Assembly (NCBI GenBank): GCA_049320945.1
Contig: JBMOQT010000354.1
Span: 1-33,968, forward strand
DNA length: 33,968 nt
From: DYIB01 sp049320945
Lineage (GTDB): Bacteria > Pseudomonadota > Gammaproteobacteria > Burkholderiales > Rhodocyclaceae
Reading direction: 5' to 3'
Made by a program: the position numbers and the translations under genes. A model generated the notes under the pieces. It saw only the letters and a list, made by a program, of their open reading frames with translations. It was not told the origin of the DNA and ran no database searches. This document shows positions 22,943 through 29,518 of this stretch, piece after piece; position 1 is the stretch's first letter; every line of letters starts with the position of its first letter.

Positions 22943-24019
22943 TTACATGTTGCCGTGGGACTGCTTGGCCCGGCTTTGCTTGATGGCGCTCACCGCCGCG
23001 TGAGCCGCCACTGCGGCACCCACCACGCCCACCGCCGTGATACCCACCTTGTCGGCGTTGGATTCCACCCCGAACTGCTTGATGTCCGTAACCCGGTCGT
23101 AGAAGGAGCCCTTGTCCCAGAATCCGTCCTCGGAACAGCCGATGCAGCCGTGGCCCGACTGGATGGGGAAAGACACACCGCCGTTCCAGCGGATGGTGGA
23201 GCAGGCGTTGTAGGTGGTGGGCCCCTTGCAGCCCATCTTGTAGAGGCAGTAGCCCTTGCGGGAACCCTCGTCGTCCCAGGCCTCGGCGAACTGGCCGGCG
23301 TCGAAGTGGGGGCGGCGATAACATTTGTCGTGGATGCGCTGGCCGTAGAACATCTTGGGTCGGCCCTGGCGGTCCAACTCGGGGATGCGGTCGAAGGTCA
23401 GCATGTAGGTGATGACACCGGTCATCACCTCGGCGATGGGGGGGCAGCCCGGTACCTTGATGATGGGTTTGTCAGTGATGACCTTGTGCACCGGCGTGGC
23501 CTGGGTGGGGTTGGGCTTGGCGGCTTGGACGCAGCCCCAGGAAGCGCAGGAGCCCCAGGAGATGATGGCCTTGCAGTCGCGGGCTACGTGCTTCAGCTGC
23601 TCCACGAAGGGTCGGCCGCCGATGATGCAACTCATACCTTCCTGGTTCAGGGGCGGGTTGCCTTCCACCGCCAGGATGTAGTTGCCTTTGTACTTGGTCA
23701 TAACCTCCTCGAGGATGGCCTCGGCATCGTGGCCGGCGGCGGTCATGAGGGTGTCGTCGTAGTCCAGGGAGATCATGGACAGCACCACGTCCTTGGCCAG
23801 CGGGTGGCCGGAACGGATAAAGGACTCTGAGCAGCAGGTGCACTCTAGGCCGTGAAGCCAGAGCACCGGTGTGCGTGGCTTCGTCTCCATGGCGTGGGCG
23901 ATGCGGGGCACGAAGCTGGGCCCAAGCCCTAGGGAGGCGGCGGTGAGGCTGCAGAATTTGAGGAAGCTGCGGCGAGTGATGCCCTGCCTCCGCATCACCT
24001 CGTAAAAGGTTTCCACCAT
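22943..24019 (-). CDS. hoxK: Membrane-bound [NiFe]-hydrogenase small subunit, oxygen-tolerant type
   Basis: A 358-aa iron-sulfur subunit with a Tat signal (RRSFLKFC) and probable cleavage after AHA at residue 43. In the mature numbering, LECTCCSESF gives Cys17, Cys19 and Cys20. GSCASWGC gives Cys115 and Cys120, and VPGC gives Cys149. These are the six cysteines of the [4Fe-3S] proximal cluster, with the two extra ones (19, 120) that define oxygen-tolerant group 1d enzymes. A C-terminal hydrophobic helix (VGITAVGVVGAAVAAHAAV) anchors it next to HoxZ. The ribosome binding site AGGAGA (24028-24033) lies 8 nt before the ATG. It is the first gene of the operon. Confidence 0.98.
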   Translation of the reverse strand: MVETFYEVMRRQGITRRSFLKFCSLTAASLGLGPSFVPRIAHAMETKPRTPVLWLHGLECTCCSESFIRSGHPLAKDVVLSMISLDYDDTLMTAAGHDAEAILEEVMTKYKGNYILAVEGNPPLNQEGMSCIIGGRPFVEQLKHVARDCKAIISWGSCASWGCVQAAKPNPTQATPVHKVITDKPIIKVPGCPPIAEVMTGVITYMLTFDRIPELDRQGRPKMFYGQRIHDKCYRRPHFDAGQFAEAWDDEGSRKGYCLYKMGCKGPTTYNACSTIRWNGGVSFPIQSGHGCIGCSEDGFWDKGSFYDRVTDIKQFGVESNADKVGITAVGVVGAAVAAHAAVSAIKQSRAKQSHGNM

Positions 24020-24092
24020 GGGAACGGTCTCCTCTTGGGATCAGATGGGTGTCAAGTCGGACCTGCTGTCTTGCCAGGTCAGACGGGACAGT

Positions 24093-24108
24093 ATCAAGAA
24101 CCGTGCCA
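24093..24108 (-). promoter_or_regulatory. Sigma-54 type -24/-12 promoter of the hox operon
   Basis: The minus strand reads TGGCAC-GGTTC-TTGAT. The -24 element is perfect and the spacing to the -12 element is correct. In the -12 element GA replaces the usual GC. It lies 74 bp upstream of the hoxK ATG. This agrees with control by the NtrC-type HoxA encoded in the same locus. Confidence 0.8.
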
Positions 24109-24135
24109 GTATGTTTTTCTTGCGGACCCCTTAAT

Positions 24136-24148
24136 AATCAATAGGTTG
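24136..24148. promoter_or_regulatory. IHF-binding site consensus
   Basis: AATCAATAGGTTG matches the WATCAANNNNTTR consensus exactly. It lies 28 bp upstream of the -24 element, where IHF bends DNA so that an upstream-bound NtrC-type activator can reach the polymerase. IHF has this role at known hup/hox promoters. An AT-rich A-tract stretch (24173-24205) follows it. Confidence 0.65.
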
Positions 24149-24239
24149 AGTTGTAGTGAGCTTGGGGCAAGGGACAAAATATAAAATTAAAAAACAAAAA
24201 ATGGTTACGCGGTAATCAAAATCCGCTTGGCTGAGCAAC
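24149..24239. other. AT-rich upstream region of the hox promoter
   Basis: This is by far the most AT-rich part of the window (24173-24205 consists of A/T runs). It lies between the IHF site and the IS3 remnant. It would hold the HoxA activator site if that survives. I find no clear TTG-N5-CAA palindrome; TTGGGGCAA has too short a spacer. Confidence 0.45.
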
Positions 24240-24557
24240 TGACCTGCCCCGGCGTTTGCGCACCGCCAGGTCAGCCAACCGATACAGCCGGTACACGCGC
24301 TTGTCGTTGATCGCCGTACCGCCGGCTCGCAGCAGGTCGCCGATGCGCCGGTAGCCGAAGCGCCTGCGCTCGTGCGCCAGCTGTCACGCGACAGGCCCAC
24401 CAAGGTGCACGCCCGTCGTTCGCTGATCGAGGTCTCTTGCAGCATCTTGCCCACCGCTTGTCCCTTGGCCGGTGGGCTCAGCGCCTTACCCCGAAGGCCA
24501 CCTTCAGCGCTTCGTTGTCCAGGGCCGCCTCAGCCAGCAGCTTTTTCAGCCTGCGGT
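24240..24557 (-). mobile_element. IS3-family remnant (end of OrfA, start of OrfB, internal deletion)
   Basis: On the minus strand the OrfA end reads RLKKLLAEAALDNEALKVAF and stops at 24478-24480. The OrfB start follows with MLQETSISERRACTLVGLS (start at 24454 or 24445). An out-of-frame deletion then joins DSWR to RRRFGYRRIGDLLRAGG and INDKRVYRLYRLADLAVRKRRGR. The rest of OrfB, including the catalytic core, is missing. It resembles the IS407/IS51 side of the IS3 family. Its right end is spliced into the helicase gene and supplies that gene's stop codon. Confidence 0.8.
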
Positions 24558-27155
24558 GGCACTGACATCGGTGAAGATGGCGCCACGCAAGGCATCGTGA
24601 CGGGCGCGCTCAATGGCTATGGCCGAGAGACGCTCGAAGACGGGCTCACCCGGATGCAGAAAAATGGCATCACGCCCATCGTCCGGACGGTAAAAGGTAA
24701 ACCGGTTGCGCGCCGGCTCGGGGTAGGTCTCGAGCAGCGGGAGGAGGCTGTCGAGCACCCCCCGCTTGCGCGGCCGGATGAAGAAGGCACCATCGAGATC
24801 GCCGACAAGGTCGATGCCAATGACCGGCGCGGCGTGCTCGAGATACCGACGAACGTACCCCGGCAAAAGGCGGCGCATCTCCTCGATGGCCATGGCCTCG
24901 CGCAGTTGGGGCAGGTCGATGCGGACGTCGCCGCCCTTGCCGTAGAGGGATGCCTCGCGGGCCTCGATGGCCTTGATCTGCTCCGGCGTGAGCTGGCCGG
25001 CGAGTTCGAGCGCCTTCTTGTCCGCCTCGTCATCCGACTCGATGGCCCGCTGGATGTACTCGGTGATGGCCATACCCTCGAAGATGCGGCCGACCACATC
25101 GAACACCTTGTCCGAACCGAGCTGCTTGCGGATTTCCTCCAGCTTGTCCAGCAGAGTCTTGATGACCCGGCCTTCTCGCGTCTTGCCCGCAACGAGGTTG
25201 ATGATGGCAACGCGGTCTCGCTTCTGACCGTAGCGGTGAATCCGCCCCATGCGCTGTTCCAGCCGCGCCGGGTTCCAGGGCACGTCGTAGTTGATCAGGA
25301 TCCAGCAGAACTGCAGGTTGATGCCCTCGGCCGCCGCGTCGGTACCGATGAAGAAACGCGCCCCTTTGCCATCGGCGTCATGAGGTCGCCGGAAGCGCTC
25401 GACCTGGGCATCGCGCTCCTCGAAACTCAAGCCCCCGTGGATGTAGGCCACCTGGTCGGCATAGCCCATGCCCTCGAGGCGCCGAACGAGAAACTCAAGT
25501 GTGTCGCGGTGCTCGGTGTAGATGATGACCTTCTGGTCACGATACTGCGGCGAGCGCAGCAGTTCCGCCATCCGTTCGAACTTCGACTCTTGGCCGCTCG
25601 CGTGAACGGCCTCGGCGAGTGCGATCAGATCCTGCACTTGGTTGCGCTCGTCGATGAGCTCCGCGAGGCTGGTGGCGATGAAGGCGCCCAGCGCCTCCGC
25701 CTCGCTCTCCTCGTGCTCTTCGACGCCTGCCGATTCGGTCTCCTCATCGGCGGTCTTCGCGGCCAGCACGTCCACCAGCCGCCCCTCGCGGACCTTGCGG
25801 TTCAGGCGCTCTTGCTGGCTGCGCAGGTCTTCCTCAGGCACCCGACCGGATTGGATGTCATCGATCAGCGCGTCGAGCTTCGCCAGGCGATTGCGGAACG
25901 AGCAGAGCAGCGCCCAGGTGCTGCTGGCCATGCGCCGCTGGAACACGGTCATGGCGAACCGCGCCGCCTGGCGGTTCAACAGCCGTGCCTGGTTGTAGTA
26001 ATGGCGGATGTACGCGGTCGTGCGGTCGTAAAGCGCCTGCTCGCTAATCTGGCCTTGGGTGAGGTCGTAGCTCACTGTGTCGCAAAGGCGCTCGGGATAG
26101 AGCGGCTTGCCACGAAGGTCGACCATCTCCTCCTTGACCCGACGGATGAAGTAGCGCTCGCGCGACTCGCGCGGAAACTTGGCGAAGGCGGTCTCGGTAC
26201 TGAACAGCTCCGGCTCCAGCAGCCGCCACAGGCAGTAATACGGGTACTCCTTGCCCATGTGGGGCGTGGCGGTGAGCAGCAGCAGGTGGTGGGCCGCCCA
26301 CGGCATGCGCCACTCCTCGGGTAGTTCGCGCACCCCGGCGATGGCCTCGGCCAGCCGATACCGGTCGGTCGCCCTGAACGTCCCATCCAAGTCGCGGTTC
26401 GCCGAGAGCTTGTGCGCCTCGTCGAACACCACCAAGTCATAGGGCACGACTTGAGGGTCGCGCAGCGCGTTGAACAGGCGCGGTGCGCGGAGGCTGTCAA
26501 TGCTGACCACAACGAGCTCGCTGCCAGCCCCGACGAACGGATTGCCGTCTTTGGCATCGTTGCCGGTCACGATCTTGAACGGCAACTGGAACAGCTTACG
26601 CAGTTCGCGGTACCAGTTGCCCACCAGACCGGCTGGCGCCACCACCATGACGCGGCGGATCGTCCTGCGTGACAGACTCTCGCGGACGTAGAGCCCGGTC
26701 ATGATCGTCTTGCCGGCACCGGCGTCGTCGGCCAATAGGAAGCGCAGACGGTGCTGGGGCAGCATCCGCTGGTAGACCGCGATCCGCTGGTGCGGCAGCG
26801 GGTCGATCTCGCTGATCTCGGTCGCGAATGCCGGGTTGAACAGATGTCCGTAGGACAGCCGCTCGCCTTCAACAAGCACGCGCAGCGCATTCGCGTCCCC
26901 GAGGAAGTCGAGCCGGGGTGACGTATCGTCGGTGTCAGGAGGTGTCGCACTCCTGCTGGGCTTCCCCGACCCCGCTGAATGACCACCTGACCGACCCGCA
27001 AGCTCCCGCAACTTGGCCAACCCCATCGCGGAGGGCTTGGACTGCCCGTTCTCCCACCGATTCAGGGTGACGAACGAGACGCCCAGCAGATCTGCGAACT
27101 GCTGTTGCGTGAGGTCCAGGGTCCTCCGGAGATGGCGGATCTGCTCGGGGTTCAT
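24546..27155 (-). CDS. HTH plus SNF2-family helicase, C-terminus cut by an IS3 fragment
   Basis: An 869-aa protein. Residues 1-55 are an XRE-type HTH (LTQQQFADLLGVSFVTLNRWENGQSKPS). A superfamily 2 SNF2/RapA-like helicase core follows: Walker A LLADDAGAGKTIM near 145, DEAH near 243, LLLTATPHMG near 290, and motifs V/VI GTDAAAEGINLQF with RLEQRMGRIHRYGQ near 640. A charged acidic insert lies near 465-490. After FLHPGEPVFERLSA and RGAIFTDV the protein stops within a few residues, where relatives continue. The last codons and the TGA lie at the junction with IS3 OrfA sequence, so the C-terminal domain is lost. Helicases of this type occur in phage-defence and restriction loci. No methylase or DISARM partner is in view. 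Confidence 0.85.
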   Translation of the reverse strand: MNPEQIRHLRRTLDLTQQQFADLLGVSFVTLNRWENGQSKPSAMGLAKLRELAGRSGGHSAGSGKPSRSATPPDTDDTSPRLDFLGDANALRVLVEGERLSYGHLFNPAFATEISEIDPLPHQRIAVYQRMLPQHRLRFLLADDAGAGKTIMTGLYVRESLSRRTIRRVMVVAPAGLVGNWYRELRKLFQLPFKIVTGNDAKDGNPFVGAGSELVVVSIDSLRAPRLFNALRDPQVVPYDLVVFDEAHKLSANRDLDGTFRATDRYRLAEAIAGVRELPEEWRMPWAAHHLLLLTATPHMGKEYPYYCLWRLLEPELFSTETAFAKFPRESRERYFIRRVKEEMVDLRGKPLYPERLCDTVSYDLTQGQISEQALYDRTTAYIRHYYNQARLLNRQAARFAMTVFQRRMASSTWALLCSFRNRLAKLDALIDDIQSGRVPEEDLRSQQERLNRKVREGRLVDVLAAKTADEETESAGVEEHEESEAEALGAFIATSLAELIDERNQVQDLIALAEAVHASGQESKFERMAELLRSPQYRDQKVIIYTEHRDTLEFLVRRLEGMGYADQVAYIHGGLSFEERDAQVERFRRPHDADGKGARFFIGTDAAAEGINLQFCWILINYDVPWNPARLEQRMGRIHRYGQKRDRVAIINLVAGKTREGRVIKTLLDKLEEIRKQLGSDKVFDVVGRIFEGMAITEYIQRAIESDDEADKKALELAGQLTPEQIKAIEAREASLYGKGGDVRIDLPQLREAMAIEEMRRLLPGYVRRYLEHAAPVIGIDLVGDLDGAFFIRPRKRGVLDSLLPLLETYPEPARNRFTFYRPDDGRDAIFLHPGEPVFERLSAIAIERARHDALRGAIFTDVSATAG

Positions 27156-27184
27156 GTTGCGCTCGCGTGCTCCATGGTCGGCTT

Positions 27185-27200
27185 TATATCACACGATATA
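27185..27200. promoter_or_regulatory. Palindromic operator in the helicase promoter region
   Basis: TATATC-ACAC-GATATA, a perfect 6+6 palindrome with a 4-bp centre, 30 bp upstream of the helicase ATG. It resembles operators of XRE-type repressors. The helicase carries such an HTH at its N-terminus, so autoregulation is a reasonable inference. Confidence 0.6.
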
Positions 27201-27284
27201 TCGCCAACGTAAGACCACGCGACTTGGCTTTCAGCGCCGGCAGCGCCCTGATGAGGGTCTCGTCTACATTCGGGATCACCCACC

Positions 27285-27593
27285 ATGACCAATGCCCATC
27301 GGTTGACAGCGGCCCAGTACGAAGCTGTCCGACTGGCGGCGTCGCGCCCGAGCCGAGCGCTCGAACCGTTGCCGACTCACATCCGGGGATCTGCCAGGCG
27401 TTCAGTGCTGGCGGCGCTGGTCGCCAGCGGCTACGTCAGCAAGTGCTACTTTCCGGGGCATGTCGAATACGTGCTGACGGACTTGGGGCTGGCCTGCCTG
27501 GCCGGAGTCGACGCTGCTGCGGTGCAAAGAGCGCCTGGCGAAACCTCCGCTACCGCGCCCGATTCCGCGGTGTCACCCGCTCAGCACGGATAG
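27285..27593 (+). CDS. Small winged-helix-like protein of unknown function
   Basis: A 102-aa predicted protein, divergent from the helicase gene. LTAAQYEAVRLAA, then LPTHIRGSARRSVLAALVASGYVSK and YVLTDLGLACLAG have the pattern of a winged-helix DNA-binding domain (helix, helix, wing, LTDLG end). The last 25 residues are low-complexity. The good terminator 38 bp after its stop supports real transcription. I do not recognise a named family. It may be a regulator of the neighbouring genes. Confidence 0.6.
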   Translation: MTNAHRLTAAQYEAVRLAASRPSRALEPLPTHIRGSARRSVLAALVASGYVSKCYFPGHVEYVLTDLGLACLAGVDAAAVQRAPGETSATAPDSAVSPAQHG

Positions 27594-27630
27594 TGGTTAG
27601 ACGTGGCGATAGACTCCACCACCAATATAT

Positions 27631-27661
27631 AAAGGTCAACCGTTCTCGGTTGGCCTTTTTT
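27631..27661 (+). terminator. Rho-independent terminator
   Basis: The stem GGTCAACCG (27634-27642) pairs with CGGTTGGCC (27647-27655), with one G-T pair and a TTCT loop, followed by six T residues. It ends the small gene at 27285-27593 and insulates the parA set. Confidence 0.88.
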
Positions 27662-27925
27662 CTTGCGCGCTCCCGCGCGTTCGCGGGGACTCCTGCGGAT
27701 TCCTGCGGACTTCCTTCCCCGGCCGTCTCGCCTGCCTCGGGCCCCATTTCGCTCTCTCCGCGCCGTTTTTCTCTCCGGCCCTGCTCCCCGGCGAAAGGTC
27801 GAAGTCAACAGGGAGCGCCGACGGCACCATTCAATATCAACAAGTTACGTGCTGACCGTTCAACCGGTTGGATGAAGGCATCGATTGTCCAGAGGAAACG
27901 GCACGCCGGCTTACTTGCTGCTTGC
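27662..27925. other. Noncoding region upstream of the parA promoter
   Basis: No gene is seen. The stretch contains a tandem 10-mer (TCCTGCGGAT at 27691-27700, TCCTGCGGAC at 27701-27710). It also contains a 10-bp perfect palindrome, CAACCGGTTG, at 27861-27870, which shares sequence with the terminator stem. Either could be a protein-binding or recombination site. No tRNA or known RNA is recognisable. Confidence 0.4.
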
Positions 27926-27964
27926 GTAAACAAACTAGCCGATCTGTTGACACAATAAACAAAC
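27926..27964 (+). repeat. Direct repeat TAAACAAAC at the parA promoter
   Basis: TAAACAAAC occurs at 27927-27935 and 27956-27964, 29 bp apart (close to three helical turns). The first copy lies just upstream of the -35 box and the second lies in the spacer between -35 and -10. This is the placement expected of an operator. The HTH at the N-terminus of the ParA protein is a candidate binder. Confidence 0.55.
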
Positions 27965-27975
27965 ACGCCTACGAT
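27947..27975 (+). promoter_or_regulatory. Sigma-70-like promoter of the parA set
   Basis: TTGACA at 27947-27952, a 17-bp spacer, and TACGAT at 27970-27975. The ATG of parA follows 32 bp after the -10 box. It is the best sigma-70 match noticed in the window. Confidence 0.75.
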
Positions 27976-28007
27976 TGGTTCAACTGAAACAAGTCGTGGG
28001 GCACATC

Positions 28008-29081
28008 ATGGATCCGAGCAACCTCGTCGGCATCAGCGAGATCGCCGATCTCGCCAAGGTCACTCGCCAAGTCGTCAGCAACTGGCGCCAGCGCTATGAC
28101 CACTTTCCGCGCCCGGTGAAAACGCTCCAGAGCGGCCCGGTCTGGGATCGAGAGGTGGTCGAGGCCTGGGTCAAGAACTTCAAGGGCGAAGCCACGCACG
28201 TCCTGAGTTTCATCAACCTGAAGGGCGGCGTCGGCAAGACCACGACCGCGGTCGGCGTCGCTGAAATCCTTGCGCAGGAAGAGCGCAAGCACGTTCTGGT
28301 CGTGGATCTCGACCCGCAGACCAACGCCAGTGTCACGCTGATCTCCGAGGAACGCTGGGCGGAGATGGACAAGGCGGGGCAGACGGTCGCCCAACTGTTC
28401 GCCGATCGGCTGAACCCCAACGATCCGCCGAAGTTCGAGATCGAGAAATCCATCGCCCGCGGCGTCTCCACCATCAACGATGGCATTGCGCGTCTCGACC
28501 TGCTGCCGTCGAGCATACGTCTGATCGACATTCAGGACCGCATCCCGATGATCGCGTTGTCGGGCAACTTCACCGTCAACCCGCTGGACATCCTGAAGCA
28601 CGCCCTGCAGCCGGTCATCGACCGGTACGACTACGTGATCATCGATTGCCCGCCGAGCCTCGGCACGGTCACCAAGAACGGCCTGCGCATTTCCACGGGA
28701 TACGTCATTCCCACCATCCCAGACATCCTCTCCACCTGGGGCATCTACCAGATCGTCGACAACGTCCAGCGTTTTGCCGACGACATCGATCGGCCCATCC
28801 CGTCGCTCGGCATCGTCGCCACCAAGGTTCAGGGCAACAATCTCCATCGCCGCGTCATGGATGACCTGGGCGCCGGGCGTCTCGGTCGTTTCGGCGAAGC
28901 GGGTGCGCTGCCCCAGCCGCCCCTCTTCGCCAACAGCATTCCACAGACCGTGAATGTCGCACGTGGCGCGGACGTGGATGCCGACATCCGCACATTCAAG
29001 GGAAAATACGGCACGGCATACGAATCCATCCGCGGGCTGGCCAAGGAAATCAAAACACTATGCGAAACGAGAAAGCCCTGA
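28008..29081 (+). CDS. ParA/MinD-family ATPase with N-terminal HTH
   Basis: 357 aa from the ATG at 28008. Residues about 5-55 form a MerR/AlpA-like winged helix (VGISEIADLAKVTRQVVSNW, ending PVWDREVVEAWV). The ATPase domain has the deviant Walker A KGGVGKTTTAVG, Walker A' VVDLDPQTNAS and Walker B YVIIDCPPSLG. Such proteins position or partition DNA and can repress their own promoter. No ParB or centromere array is next to it. It is followed by a 133-aa protein that overlaps its end by 22 bp and then by a helicase-nuclease. This suggests a role with that enzyme instead of simple plasmid partition. Confidence 0.9.
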   Translation: MDPSNLVGISEIADLAKVTRQVVSNWRQRYDHFPRPVKTLQSGPVWDREVVEAWVKNFKGEATHVLSFINLKGGVGKTTTAVGVAEILAQEERKHVLVVDLDPQTNASVTLISEERWAEMDKAGQTVAQLFADRLNPNDPPKFEIEKSIARGVSTINDGIARLDLLPSSIRLIDIQDRIPMIALSGNFTVNPLDILKHALQPVIDRYDYVIIDCPPSLGTVTKNGLRISTGYVIPTIPDILSTWGIYQIVDNVQRFADDIDRPIPSLGIVATKVQGNNLHRRVMDDLGAGRLGRFGEAGALPQPPLFANSIPQTVNVARGADVDADIRTFKGKYGTAYESIRGLAKEIKTLCETRKP

Positions 29082-29461
29082 TCAAGCTGCTGCGCGGGCT
29101 GGTCGATCTCCTTGCCGACGAAGCGGGGCGCAACCCCGACTTCGCCGCGCGCCTGGATGATGTGTTGACCAGTCTGCCGGCAGGGTCAGCCAAGCCCCCC
29201 AAACAACGCGCCACGCCGCCCGCCGAACTGCCGGACATTCATGCTGAATGGAACCAGCGCAGCGAAACCGACTTCCGCCTGTGGCTGCGCGACCAGCCGA
29301 TGCCGGTGCTACGCGCCCTGGTTCGAACCCACGACTTCGACCCCACCCGCCGCACGACCAAGTGGAAGGAAGCTGAAAAACTCGCCGACTTCATCGCTGA
29401 CGGCCTGAAGGCCCGCCTGGCGCGTGGCTCGTCATTCCTCGGGCGGGGGACAACGTCATGA
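29060..29461 (+). CDS. Conserved-looking protein of unknown function between parA and the helicase-nuclease
   Basis: 133 aa. The N-terminal helical part (LIKLLRGLVDLLADEAGRNPDFAARLDDVL) is followed by a proline-rich linker. The compact C-terminal part is FRLWLRDQPMPVLRALVRTHDFDP, then KWKEAEKLADFIADGLKARLARGSSFL. The start overlaps parA by 22 bp, which implies co-translation. I do not recognise a named family. The size and position suit a partner or adaptor of the ParA ATPase. Confidence 0.75.
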   Translation: MRNEKALIKLLRGLVDLLADEAGRNPDFAARLDDVLTSLPAGSAKPPKQRATPPAELPDIHAEWNQRSETDFRLWLRDQPMPVLRALVRTHDFDPTRRTTKWKEAEKLADFIADGLKARLARGSSFLGRGTTS

Positions 29462-29518
29462 ATCTCAGGTCCATGAGTCCGTGTAACCACTGTCAGACCC
29501 AGGAAGAGTGAACAGCCC

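Noticed and set aside
24150..24175. TTGGGGCAA as a HupR/HoxA activator site
   Set aside because: The known HupR palindrome is TTG-N5-CAA. The spacer here is 3 bp, so it does not fit.
24372..26324. 650-codon plus-strand open frame opposite the helicase
   Set aside because: The reverse strand has all the helicase motifs. This frame is a high-GC shadow with no recognisable motif.
24546..27155. DISARM (drmD) assignment for the helicase
   Set aside because: The SNF2 core is compatible, but no drmA, drmB, drmC or methylase gene is present and the HTH N-terminus is not a DrmD feature I know.
27594..28007. tRNA or known small RNA in the parA upstream gap
   Set aside because: No cloverleaf, T-loop motif or known RNA signature was found, only a terminator, short repeats and a promoter.
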